This document shows, one piece after another, positions 8,992 to 17,576 of a stretch of DNA of 43,127 bases. The number at the start of each line of letters is the position of its first letter. The first letter of the stretch is position 1. The position numbers and the translations under genes were made by a program. The DNA is from Candidatus Gastranaerophilales bacterium (GTDB lineage Bacteria > Cyanobacteriota > Vampirovibrionia > Gastranaerophilales > Gastranaerophilaceae): NCBI GenBank assembly GCA_947587605.1, contig CANPYB010000002.1, positions 1-43,127 of the forward strand, in the 5' to 3' direction. The notes beneath the pieces were generated by a model. That model saw only the letters and a list, made by a program, of their open reading frames with translations, ran no database searches and had not been told where the DNA came from.

Positions 8992-11025
8992 TTAATGCTC
9001 CGTTAAATAATTTATTATACCCTCTGCTATAGCTTCAGCGGATTCGGTTTGCCTTTTTTCCGATATCAGTCCGCTTCGTTCACTTTCATTAGATATAAAT
9101 CCTAATTCCAATAAAACCGCAGGTGCTTCTGTGTGGTTTATAACATAAAATTTAGACTTAAACAAGCCTCTGTCGGCGGCATCTACTTTTGACATTAATT
9201 CTTTGTGCATTATTTTTGCGACTTGATATCCCGACTCCGAATAATAATGAGTTTCAATCCCGTTTATTTCACTTTTTACACTGGCATTTATGTGAATGCT
9301 GACATAAATATCGGCATTGTTATTGTTTGCGGTTTCCACTCTTTGCGCTAAAGAAACCGTTGTATCGCCTGTTCTTGTCATAATTATTTTATTAAACCCT
9401 CTTTCACGCAGTTGTTCTCTTACCTTTAATGCGATTTGAAGCGTTAAATCTTTTTCCAGAGTTTTACCGCGCATTGCGCCTGTATCATTACCGCCGTGCC
9501 CCGGGTCTATTATTATAACTTTGTTCTTTATCTTGCTTGTTACCTGTTTTTTCTTTTTTGAGGTTTTCTTTTTTGGTTGAACATTGCTGTCTTTTTTCTG
9601 CCGTGCAAGTAAGTCGGCGAATGGGCTTTCGTTAATTGTTTGCTCTTTTTTAACAGGGCTTGTATAAACATTTGATTGCGATGTTTGTTTCTGCGGTTCA
9701 ACACTTATTGCAGGCTGAGTGTGAGTAAATACAAATCTCAGTTGAACCGCATTTAACGTTTCATAACAGTCTACAAGAGTGTTGCTGTCTATAGGGAATG
9801 ATAGGGTGTATATATGTGAACCCGTTTGTTTCGCTTCAAATCCTGTTTTGTTTTTTATTGCCAATGCATTAAATGAAGCTGTATTAAAGTTTAATAAATT
9901 ATAAAATGTTACATTTAATTTTCCCGCCGTTTTTTGTATTGAATAAATTACGGGGTTTGAAAAAGTTATGTTTATAACATCTGTTGAGACATTAATGTTT
10001 TGTTCTTTAAAATACGTTAATTCCGTTATTGATTTGGTTAAATAAGTATTGGAAAGTTTGTTTTTGTTGGCAATTAAAATTGTCTGCAAAGTGCTTGAAT
10101 AAACAGGCAGATATGCTTGCGGATTAGTTGTTTTTATTACAATACGGGCTTTAGAGGGGGTAAATTGACCGATTTTAGCCGTATCGGTTTCCGATAATCT
10201 TATTTCTTTTTCACGCAATTCTTGCGCTGTTATGGTATTTGGCATATCAAAAATTATTCGCGAGGGTTCTGTTAAAGTGAAAGGTTTTTCAATATTTACA
10301 ACCCCAATGCCGGATAATAATAAATTTCCGCTTTTAACTTCCGCTTTATCAAGGAAAAATCTTGATTTTAACCTTGCCTGCTTTTGCTCTATATTCGGTC
10401 TTACAAGTTCACTTTTTTCATCACTTTTGAATGCCTGTTGGACTTGATTAAATATTTCATCAGAAGCATTTGTTTGTTTTTCTTCGGGAATTACCACTGT
10501 TTTATCATAATATTCAACGGAACTGCTTTTGGTTTCTTTATATATTTGTGTGGAATATTGCTGAAGCGGTATTTCATTGCTTAATTTTATAATTATATTA
10601 TTTTTTATTTTATAAACTTTGATTTTGGATGTGTCATAATTTTTTGAATTTTGGATTACTATTCTTACAACATCGGGATTTGTAGTGTTTTGAGCAATTT
10701 TTAACTGCGTTAATCTGCTGTTTTTTAATTCATAAGTAGAGTTTGGAAATGTTATTACGGCATTTTCTATATCAAATATTATTCTGTTAGGTTCGGTTAA
10801 TATTTTTTTTGTTATATTGAAACTTTCTATATCTTCACTTCCGCCTGATGTTCCTAAAAATATTATTGAATCGGAATTATCAAAATTTATTGAGTTAATT
10901 TTTAAAACTTCCTGCGCACAGGCTTTTAATATAAAAGGCTGGGATATCCATATATTGCTGTTTGTGTGAGGCAATACGGTTATTAAAAAATATATGAATA
11001 TGTATACTAAAAACCTCTTTATCAT
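8992..11025 (-). CDS. N-acetylmuramoyl-L-alanine amidase with AMIN-like N-terminal repeats
   Basis: Signal peptide; C-terminal Amidase_3: VIIIDPGHGGNDTGA, RTGDTTVSLAQRVETANNNNADIYVSIHINA, VLLELGFISNESE; upstream AMIN-like segments (PNRIIFDIENA, PSRIIFDMPN). Confidence 0.93.
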   Translation of the reverse strand: MIKRFLVYIFIYFLITVLPHTNSNIWISQPFILKACAQEVLKINSINFDNSDSIIFLGTSGGSEDIESFNITKKILTEPNRIIFDIENAVITFPNSTYELKNSRLTQLKIAQNTTNPDVVRIVIQNSKNYDTSKIKVYKIKNNIIIKLSNEIPLQQYSTQIYKETKSSSVEYYDKTVVIPEEKQTNASDEIFNQVQQAFKSDEKSELVRPNIEQKQARLKSRFFLDKAEVKSGNLLLSGIGVVNIEKPFTLTEPSRIIFDMPNTITAQELREKEIRLSETDTAKIGQFTPSKARIVIKTTNPQAYLPVYSSTLQTILIANKNKLSNTYLTKSITELTYFKEQNINVSTDVINITFSNPVIYSIQKTAGKLNVTFYNLLNFNTASFNALAIKNKTGFEAKQTGSHIYTLSFPIDSNTLVDCYETLNAVQLRFVFTHTQPAISVEPQKQTSQSNVYTSPVKKEQTINESPFADLLARQKKDSNVQPKKKTSKKKKQVTSKIKNKVIIIDPGHGGNDTGAMRGKTLEKDLTLQIALKVREQLRERGFNKIIMTRTGDTTVSLAQRVETANNNNADIYVSIHINASVKSEINGIETHYYSESGYQVAKIMHKELMSKVDAADRGLFKSKFYVINHTEAPAVLLELGFISNESERSGLISEKRQTESAEAIAEGIINYLTEH

Positions 11026-11144
11026 ATTTATTATAATAATCTTAAATGCTTTATTATGAAAGAATTTAACAAAAATAAAAGGAAAAATATTACTTTTGAA
11101 ATTTTTTGAATTTATGTTAGTATTGTTTTGAACTTGGATATTTT

Positions 11145-11525
11145 ATGTGCAGATTATTATTTACAAATATTTTTTATAATATTATTTCGTTATATGAAAT
11201 TGCCTTAAAACAATATAAAAAATTAAAATCAATTTTTAATAATACTGTTTTTAAAGGAATAAATATAATCTCTCCTTTATTTTTCTTATCCTTCGGGGGG
11301 GGGGAAGAACAATCTTATTGGGTATTTTCTAATATAATACAAGTTCCGCCTGAGTGTAAGAAATTAACTATATTTAGTGTCAATAAAGATTCTTTCTTTG
11401 ACTATTGGTTTGAATATAATATTTCAAAATTAAATGATTTGATTAACGGTAATAGTATGAAACCCTGTCCGGAGGGTGAAATCTGCTTATTTAATTATGA
11501 AGACAGAAGATTGATTGCAGCATAG
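11145..11525 (+). CDS. Hypothetical protein containing a G10 tract, upstream of a TagD-like gene
   Basis: 126-aa ORF, only open frame on both sides of the tract; 12 bp from the next start. Confidence 0.55.
   Translation: MCRLLFTNIFYNIISLYEIALKQYKKLKSIFNNTVFKGINIISPLFFLSFGGGEEQSYWVFSNIIQVPPECKKLTIFSVNKDSFFDYWFEYNISKLNDLINGNSMKPCPEGEICLFNYEDRRLIAA
11295..11304. repeat. Homopolymer G10 within ORF 11145-11525
   Basis: ttcGGGGGGGGGGaagaa; G9 and G11 both give early stops. Confidence 0.95.
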
Positions 11526-11537
11526 TGAGGAGCAAAA

Positions 11538-11972
11538 ATGAGCGATAAAATTATTATTGGATATACTTCAGGTGTCTATGATTTATTTCATATAGGACAT
11601 TTGAATTTGTTAAAAAATGCAAAAGGACTGTGCGATAAATTAATAGTTGGTGTTTCGGTAGATAAACTGGTTGAATACAAAAATAAACATGCAGTTATTC
11701 CTTTTGAAGAAAGAATAGAAATAGTACGAAATATAAAATATGTCGATGCCGCAATTCCTCAAGAGGAATTAAATAAATTCAAAGTATGGGAAAAATTGCA
11801 TTTTGATATTTTGTTTGTAGGCGACGATTGGTATAATTCTCCCAGTTGGCAAGAAATGGAAGAAAAATTTAAAACAGTGGGTGTTAGAGTTGTATATTTC
11901 CCCTATACCAAAGGTACAAGTTCTACAATTTTAAATGCAACTTTAGAAAAACTCAGAAATGAATATAAATAA
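11538..11972 (+). CDS. Glycerol-3-phosphate cytidylyltransferase-like (TagD family)
   Basis: GYTSGVYDLFHIGHLNLLKNA (HxGH), PFEERIEIVRNIKYVD, FVGDDWYNSPSWQ, YFPYTKGTSST; SD gagg before ATG. Confidence 0.88.
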   Translation: MSDKIIIGYTSGVYDLFHIGHLNLLKNAKGLCDKLIVGVSVDKLVEYKNKHAVIPFEERIEIVRNIKYVDAAIPQEELNKFKVWEKLHFDILFVGDDWYNSPSWQEMEEKFKTVGVRVVYFPYTKGTSSTILNATLEKLRNEYK

Positions 11973-11981
11973 TTTTTTAAA

Positions 11982-12548
11982 CTAAGAGTTTGTTTTTGAA
12001 TTTAGATTTGGCTGCAAAGTATCAAGTACGCTGGTTAAGTCATCTTCAACTCCGTCACTGTAATATAAACTTGTTGAGGATGCTTTGAATGATTTGTATT
12101 TTGCTTCAACATCATATCTTTGGCAATCATAAGAAAATTTTGTTATTTCTTCACTTGTAACACGTCCGTCACCGTTTGCATCTATTTTATTAAAATAAGC
12201 TAAGACTGTCGATAACAATGAATTATCAGCGTTCCCGTTACAGCATAATGCTTGGATTTCGTTATATGTTAAACCCTTTGACTGCATCGTGGTCATAAGA
12301 TTGTTGAGGTCATTACCCGTAATTTCTCCGTCTCCGTCTTTGTCTAAAGAAGCAAAATTTGTTGTTAAATATTGCAAAAATGAGTAATTCCCGCCTAATG
12401 TTAACATTGTTGATGATGAAACATTGGATAAATCCTCAAGTGTTAAACCTTTACCCGATGAGCTGTGTGCGCTCATTAGTGTTGAATATGTATTTGTTAA
12501 TCCTGCCATTGCACTTGCCAAAAGTGATTGTCCGTTTAATATGCTCAT
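11982..12548 (-). CDS. EF-hand calcium-binding protein
   Basis: Two EF loops: DKDGDGEITGNDL and DANGDGRVTSEEI; SD aggagct before ATG. Confidence 0.85.
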   Translation of the reverse strand: MSILNGQSLLASAMAGLTNTYSTLMSAHSSSGKGLTLEDLSNVSSSTMLTLGGNYSFLQYLTTNFASLDKDGDGEITGNDLNNLMTTMQSKGLTYNEIQALCCNGNADNSLLSTVLAYFNKIDANGDGRVTSEEITKFSYDCQRYDVEAKYKSFKASSTSLYYSDGVEDDLTSVLDTLQPNLNSKTNS

Positions 12549-12633
12549 ATGTAGCTCCTTTTTATAATTCGCCGTATTTACATATTAATAATTTTTTCGG
12601 GAAAGTAAACCCTTTGTTTGAATTATTTTTTTT

Positions 12634-12660
12634 AAAAAAAAGAGTTCATTTGAACTCTTT
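12634..12660 (-). terminator. Intrinsic terminator
   Basis: AAAAAAAAGAGTTCA-TT-TGAACTCTTTT directly after the stop of the 12660-13235 gene. Confidence 0.7.
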
Positions 12661-13235
12661 TATTTTTTTGCTTTTCTGTATGCTTTTCTCTGCATATCGG
12701 AAAGTGTCGCTTCAAATTGTTTTTCATAACACTTGCAAATGTCTTTTCTTTTCTTTTCTAATTTTTTAACAAGACGTTTTTGCTTGTGTCTTTCACCGAA
12801 TTTTGCACAACTGTTTTTTAATTGATAATATTTTTCATGTTCGCATTGTATTCTTTCATTTAAACTCAAAATTTCCTGCTGGTATTTATCATTAATTTTT
12901 TTAGCGTTGCATATTTGAGTTTCGCTTAAATTCATACACTTAAATAATGTATCAGCTTCTCTGCCCGTGCATAAAAATCCGCTGCAAGGAGTAGAACAAG
13001 TATATTCGGGCTCAGGCGGCAGTGATTCACAAGATTTCGCACAGGCATCTGCTTTTTTGTATGTGCGGTTTTTACATCTGCAATTTGGTTTGTGATATTG
13101 GTTTGAATATTGTTTTTGAGTGCCGTACATCGAATTTTGCTTCATCCCCATTTCACTGTCACATGGGCTTTCAGCATAAACACTCATTGCACTTAAACAC
13201 GCAATGGATAAAATCAGTAGATAAATTTTTTTCAT
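12660..13235 (-). CDS. Secreted cysteine-rich protein with Spy/CpxP-like LTxxQ-type helices
   Basis: Signal peptide MKKIYLLILSIACLSAMSVYA; about 15 Cys; LSETQICNAKKINDKYQQEI and LSDMQRKAYRKA resemble LTxxQ repeats. Confidence 0.7.
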   Translation of the reverse strand: MKKIYLLILSIACLSAMSVYAESPCDSEMGMKQNSMYGTQKQYSNQYHKPNCRCKNRTYKKADACAKSCESLPPEPEYTCSTPCSGFLCTGREADTLFKCMNLSETQICNAKKINDKYQQEILSLNERIQCEHEKYYQLKNSCAKFGERHKQKRLVKKLEKKRKDICKCYEKQFEATLSDMQRKAYRKAKK

Positions 13236-13350
13236 TTTTCTTCTCCGTTATAACTTAGTACCGGAATAAGTATTAAACAGATATTACAATTTGAATATTA
13301 CTTAAAAGAATAGTTGAAAAAATAAGTAGGAATTAGGTCTTTAAGGTAAT

Positions 13351-13384
13351 AAAAAAGAGACTGCATTTTGCAATCTCTTTTTTG
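13351..13384 (-). terminator. Terminator hairpin (bidirectional composition)
   Basis: AAAAAAGAGACTGCA-TTT-TGCAATCTCTTTTTT. Confidence 0.7.
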
Positions 13385-13429
13385 TTTTGTTTTTTGTACT
13401 CGGTCTAATTGTTGTTCCCTCGGGCTCGG

Positions 13430-13500
13430 CTGCAGCGGCAGCTTCAAAGTTGGTCTGACTTATTATATTGAGCCCAACTTGAAACCCGCTCTGCGGGCGC
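13430..13500 (-). repeat. Dispersed ~71-bp repeat, copy A
   Basis: Reverse complement GCGCCCGCAGAGCGGGTTTCAAGTTGGGCTCAATATAATAAGTCAGACCAACTTTGAAGCTGCCGCTGCAG matches 17455-17526 with a handful of differences. Confidence 0.9.
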
Positions 13501-13717
13501 TGTCTTGGTTTTTGTTCCATTTCGGCAGAGTTGTTTGCTTCGCTACGCTGTCGCAAACTTTCTGCCTCAGTGCTTCAGGCTCGCTTACTTCGTTCGGCTT
13601 CGCCTTACACAAAAACCGCTGTCTTGAAATTTCTTTCGCTCAAGCCTGTCGTTCGTTCGCCTTCGGCTGTCCTCACTGCGGCTTTCGCAAATCGAACTTC
13701 GTTCGCACGAAATTTCG
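13501..13717. repeat. GC-rich mosaic of nested inverted repeats 3' of rplL
   Basis: GGCAGAGTTGTTTGC/GCAAACTTTCTGCC, GGTTTTTGT/ACAAAAACC, CGAAC-TTC-GTTCG and repeated TTCG/CGTTCG words. Confidence 0.65.
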
Positions 13718-14095
13718 CTATTTCAATTCAACTGTAGCGCCTGCTGCTTCAAGTTGTTTTTTCATAGCTTCAGCGTCTTCTTTCTTAACGCCTTCTTTTA
13801 ATGGTTTTGGAGCTCCGTCTACTAAATCTTTAGCTTCTTTTAAGCCTAAACCTGTGATAGCTCTAACTTCTTTAAGAACAGCGATTTTATTAGCGCCTGC
13901 TGATGCTAATACAACAGTAACTTCTGATGCTTCTTCAGCGCCTGCTGCTGCACCTGCTGCTGGTGCTGCTGCAGCTGCTACAGCTACGGGAGCTGCTGCT
14001 GATACGCCAAATTTTTCTTCCATTGCTTTTACTAATTCTGCTGCTTCAATTAATGTTAATTTTTCAATTGATTCTAAAATTGCTTCTACACTCAT
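13718..14095 (-). CDS. rplL: 50S ribosomal protein L7/L12
   Basis: [10 protein letters not shown]...Ala-rich hinge...EKTEFTVVL-equivalent [69 protein letters not shown]. Confidence 0.97.
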   Translation of the reverse strand: MSVEAILESIEKLTLIEAAELVKAMEEKFGVSAAAPVAVAAAAAPAAGAAAGAEEASEVTVVLASAGANKIAVLKEVRAITGLGLKEAKDLVDGAPKPLKEGVKKEDAEAMKKQLEAAGATVELK

Positions 14096-14155
14096 TTTAT
14101 TTCTCCTTTTAATTGTTTTTAATACTTTACTGATTGTTACTCTTTTGCAATTTCA

Positions 14156-14677
14156 CTATGCTGTTTTTTGTTTAGCAACTTGATCCATTGCTCTTACTAA
14201 ACTGCTCATTACTGCATTAACAGCTCCAACTATACCTGTAGCAGGTGAGTTTATGCTGCCAAGTATTTTCGCATATAATTCTTCTTTTGAAGGAAGATTT
14301 GCAAGTACTTCTGTTTCTTTTGCACTTAATAGTTTTCCGTCGAGTACTGATGCTATGATTTCACCTTTTTTTACATCTTTTATGAATTTAGTTAAAATCT
14401 TTGCAGGTGCTACCTCGTCTTGGAAACCAAATGCAATTGCAACAGGTCCTTTTAAAGTTTCAGAAAGAACTTCAAATTGAGTTCCTTTTGAAGCTACTTT
14501 CGCTAAAGTGTTTTTTGTTACCATATAGTCGTTGTTTTCTTTTTGAAGATTACGGCGAAGATTTGTTATTTCTTCTACGGTTAATCCTCTGTATTCGGTA
14601 ACAACTGCAACTTTAGCCTTTGAAAAATTTTCTTTCATAGCTTCAATTTTTTCTTGTTTAAAGGCTTTTGTTGACAT
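14156..14677 (-). CDS. rplJ: 50S ribosomal protein L10
   Basis: AVVTEYRGLTVEEITNLRRNLQKENNDYMVTKNTLAKVA; adjacent to rplL. Confidence 0.96.
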   Translation of the reverse strand: MSTKAFKQEKIEAMKENFSKAKVAVVTEYRGLTVEEITNLRRNLQKENNDYMVTKNTLAKVASKGTQFEVLSETLKGPVAIAFGFQDEVAPAKILTKFIKDVKKGEIIASVLDGKLLSAKETEVLANLPSKEELYAKILGSINSPATGIVGAVNAVMSSLVRAMDQVAKQKTA

Positions 14678-14714
14678 TTTTAGCTCCTCATTTGTTTGTT
14701 TTATATCGACCTAT

Positions 14715-14750
14715 AAACGTAAAAAATTTACGTTTTAACCGTAAATTTAC
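14715..14750 (-). promoter_or_regulatory. Candidate rplJ leader hairpins
   Basis: Perfect 9-bp stem AAACGTAAA-AAA-TTTACGTTT (14715-14735) plus adjacent GTAAATTTAC palindrome (14741-14750) in the rplJ 5' region. Confidence 0.4.
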
Positions 14751-15018
14751 AAGAACCAATATAAAAACCAATCCTAAAATTGACTTGAAATATATTTTAT
14801 CCTCGGCCGGGTGAGTTTTTAAAAGCTGTGTACTTGTTTTGTGCTTACTTGTGCTTCCCGACTTTCTACGGCTTCGTTTGTAATTCTAAATAAAACATAA
14901 TTAATATTCAACTGTTTTTTATTTTTTTTTGTTAAATTTTGTAAACAAATAAAAATAACTGTCAATTTAGGATTTATATATTTTTTATATATTATATACA
15001 CAAATGAAAGAGGATATT

Positions 15019-15927
15019 ATGACTATAGAATTAAATTCACAATATTACTTTACTTCTTTTACCGATGGTAATAGTAATTCAAGCTCTTATTCTTTAAAAG
15101 CAGCTGATGTTGATACTAAATCTGAACCAACAGTTAGTCAAGAACCTAAAACATATGAAATACAAAAAGGTGATTCTCTTTGGGGTATTGTTAAAAAGCA
15201 ATACGGTTTTACAAATAGGTCGGAAATATCAAATAAAATACAAGAAATTGCTAAGGATAATGATATTAGCAATGTAAATTTAATATATGCAGGTAAAACC
15301 CTAATTCTTTCAGGGTTATATGAAGATGAAGAATCAGCAGACATTAATGAATCCGCTTTAAAGGTTGATGAATTTGAAAAATGGAATTCACCCGAAAATG
15401 CTGTAAAATTCTTATTCGGCGAAGAAATAGAAGATTTTAAAATGTTTGATTATGAAAAGGGTAATAGTGATGACTACTTTTCTAAATTAAATGATTTTTC
15501 TCAAGAATATATTAATAAATATGATGCAGATGGAGATAAATCCTTAGATAAAGATGAATTTATAGCATTAGGAATGTCCGGTATGAGTTTTGATAAAGAA
15601 TATGTTGAAGCGTTAGGATATGAATATAATCTTGAAACTGCAGAAATATTGGAAAATAACCAAAAGGCAATATTGTCTATATTATATGAAGGGTTCCTTA
15701 TGAATGATAAAGACGGTATTCAAGCCGATGAGTTCGCATCTCAATTTTTGATGGCTGATTATTTTGATGCTCCGGACGGAACATCTGACGGAAAAATAAA
15801 TTTTAATACATATAATTCATTTGCAGCTGATCCTGTGATTTATGATGAAAATGGAAATCTTGTAATTTCACAAAATTATCTGAGAGAAGTTGCTGATAGA
15901 AAAGCATTATGGGAACAGGTTTTTTAA
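15019..15927 (+). CDS. LysM-domain protein with EF-hand-like loops
   Basis: YEIQKGDSLWGIVKKQYG...NLIYAGKTLIL (LysM); DADGDKSLDKDEF EF loop; SD agagg before ATG 15019. Confidence 0.85.
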   Translation: MTIELNSQYYFTSFTDGNSNSSSYSLKAADVDTKSEPTVSQEPKTYEIQKGDSLWGIVKKQYGFTNRSEISNKIQEIAKDNDISNVNLIYAGKTLILSGLYEDEESADINESALKVDEFEKWNSPENAVKFLFGEEIEDFKMFDYEKGNSDDYFSKLNDFSQEYINKYDADGDKSLDKDEFIALGMSGMSFDKEYVEALGYEYNLETAEILENNQKAILSILYEGFLMNDKDGIQADEFASQFLMADYFDAPDGTSDGKINFNTYNSFAADPVIYDENGNLVISQNYLREVADRKALWEQVF

Positions 15928-15949
15928 TATTTAAAAATAAAAATATTAT

Positions 15950-15978
15950 AAAGAGCAATCTAATGATTGCTCTTTTTG
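15950..15978 (+). terminator. Intrinsic terminator
   Basis: AAAGAGCAATC-TAAT-GATTGCTCTTTTT. Confidence 0.8.
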
Positions 15979-16041
15979 ATATTTGCAAAGTTAAACCTTA
16001 TCTGATACAATGATAGCGTTACAAATTAGGAGGATAGAAAA

Positions 16042-16563
16042 ATTAGCAGAGAAAATGGCAGACCTAATGAGCTTTTAAACAAAAATATAAGAGCTAAAGA
16101 GGTTAGATTGATTGATGATGAAGGTAATAACCACGGAGTAGTTGCAACATCAAAAGCTCTTTTAATGGCGGAAGATAAAGGTCTGGATTTAGTTATTGTT
16201 TCTCCTAATCAAGCCCCTCCTGTTGCTAAGATTTTAGATTACGGAAAATACCGTTATGAAGTTGAAAAACGGGCTAAAGAATCTAAGAAAAAACAACATA
16301 CCGTTGATATTAAAGAAGTAAAAGTAAGATATAAGATTGATGTTAATGATTATAACGTCAAAATTAACAGTATTAAAAAGTTTATAGCAAAAGGAAATAA
16401 AGTTAAAGTAGTTGTAATGCTGAGAGGCAGAGAAATGCAGCACTCTCATCTTGCTTATGATCTGGCAAACAGATTTTTAGCCGACCTTGAGGGAGAAAAA
16501 ATGACTGTTGAAAAGAAACCCTCCATGGACGGAAGAAATGTTGTTACTATTTTAGCTCCGTAA
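16042..16563 (+). CDS. infC: Translation initiation factor IF-3, probable AUU start
   Basis: ISRENGRPNELLNKNIRAKEVRLIDDEGNN...; in-frame stop TAG at 16027-16029; AGGAGG at 16028-16033 then ATT at 16042; track ORF begins only at TTG 16108. Confidence 0.93.
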   Translation: MSRENGRPNELLNKNIRAKEVRLIDDEGNNHGVVATSKALLMAEDKGLDLVIVSPNQAPPVAKILDYGKYRYEVEKRAKESKKKQHTVDIKEVKVRYKIDVNDYNVKINSIKKFIAKGNKVKVVVMLRGREMQHSHLAYDLANRFLADLEGEKMTVEKKPSMDGRNVVTILAP

Positions 16564-16675
16564 ATCTGCTTGCATTGAGATATGTTTGTTTTAAAATAAA
16601 ATTATAAGGTTTGAGAATGCGGAGGCATGTCGCATAATCGACCGTTTTGTAAGTCAATTAAAAAAGGAGAAAACT

Positions 16676-16891
16676 ATGCCTAAAATGAAAACACACCGCA
16701 GTGGTGCTAAAAGGTATAAAATTACTGCCGGCGGTAAAATTTTAAGAAGAAAAGCAGGTAAAGGCCACTTACTTCAGCACAAAAGTGCATCAAGAAAAAG
16801 GAAACTTTCTTCTATGATTGAAGTTTCTGATACACACAGAAACTTGGTACTTAAAGAACTTCCCTATGCGAAGTGCAGAAAATCTAATTAA
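16676..16891 (+). CDS. rpmI: 50S ribosomal protein L35
   Basis: MPKMKTHRSGAKRYKITAGGKILRRKAGKGHLLQHKSASRKRKL. Confidence 0.97.
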   Translation: MPKMKTHRSGAKRYKITAGGKILRRKAGKGHLLQHKSASRKRKLSSMIEVSDTHRNLVLKELPYAKCRKSN

Positions 16892-16909
16892 TGAAGAAAG
16901 GAATGAATT

Positions 16910-17260
16910 ATGAGAGTTAAACGTGGTAACGTCTTAAGAAAAAGACATAAGAAAATATTAAAATTAGCTAAAGGCTTTAAAGGCGCAAGAAGCAGAATTT
17001 TTAAAGTGGCAAATACTGCCGTTATGAAAAAACTTAAATATCAATACAGAGATAGACGTCACTTAAAAAGAAATATGCGTCGTCTTTGGATTGTTAGAAT
17101 TAATGCAGCAGTTAGACAACAAGGAATTAGCTATTCTAAGTTTATGAATGCACTTAAAAAATCTCAAATAACTGTTAACAGAAAAATGCTTGCTGATTTA
17201 GCGGTAAATGAGCCCGAAGCTTTTTCTATCATTGTTGAGACTGCAAAATCTGCAAAATAA
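16910..17260 (+). CDS. rplT: 50S ribosomal protein L20
   Basis: [67 protein letters not shown]. Confidence 0.97.
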   Translation: MRVKRGNVLRKRHKKILKLAKGFKGARSRIFKVANTAVMKKLKYQYRDRRHLKRNMRRLWIVRINAAVRQQGISYSKFMNALKKSQITVNRKMLADLAVNEPEAFSIIVETAKSAK

Positions 17261-17280
17261 AACAGAAAAACATTATAAAA

Positions 17281-17307
17281 AAGAACCCTTAAAAGGGTTC
17301 TTTTTTT
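17281..17307 (+). terminator. Intrinsic terminator of infC-rpmI-rplT
   Basis: AAGAACCCTT-AA-AAGGGTTCTTTTTTT. Confidence 0.9.
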
Positions 17308-17430
17308 GTTAAGAAAATTAATATATAAAAAATATATACGTTATATATATTATAGACTGGGAATAGTAATAATAAGTCAAATTTCTTTATTACTTATTTT
17401 CCTTCACTCCTTTTCTCCATAACAAGACTG

Positions 17431-17454
17431 TGGTCGCGATGCGACCTTTTTTTT
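17431..17454 (+). terminator. Second intrinsic terminator
   Basis: GGTCGC-GAT-GCGACC followed by T8. Confidence 0.75.
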
Positions 17455-17526
17455 GCGCCCGCAGAGCGGGTTTCAAGTTGAGTTCAAATATAATAAGTCA
17501 GACTAACTTTAAAGCTGCCACTGCAG
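17455..17526 (+). repeat. Dispersed ~71-bp repeat, copy B
   Basis: GCGCCCGCAGAGCGGGTTTCAAGTTGAGTTCAAATATAATAAGTCAGACTAACTTTAAAGCTGCCACTGCAG; inverted relative to copy A. Confidence 0.9.
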
Positions 17527-17576
17527 TCCGCAGGGCACTTGCTAAGCTAATTAAAAGTTTGTTCATCAAACAAACA

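Noticed and set aside
13926-13992. Apparent GCT/GCA-rich tandem repeat
   Set aside because: It is the normal alanine-rich hinge of L7/L12
13368-14183. 271-aa plus-strand ORF through the GC-rich island and rplL
   Set aside because: Antisense to rplL and the inverted-repeat island; Ala/Ser/Phe-rich composition is a mirror of the L7/L12 hinge
14819-15001. 60-aa minus-strand ORF upstream of rplJ
   Set aside because: AT-rich, no SD, divergent to the LysM gene promoter region, no recognisable features
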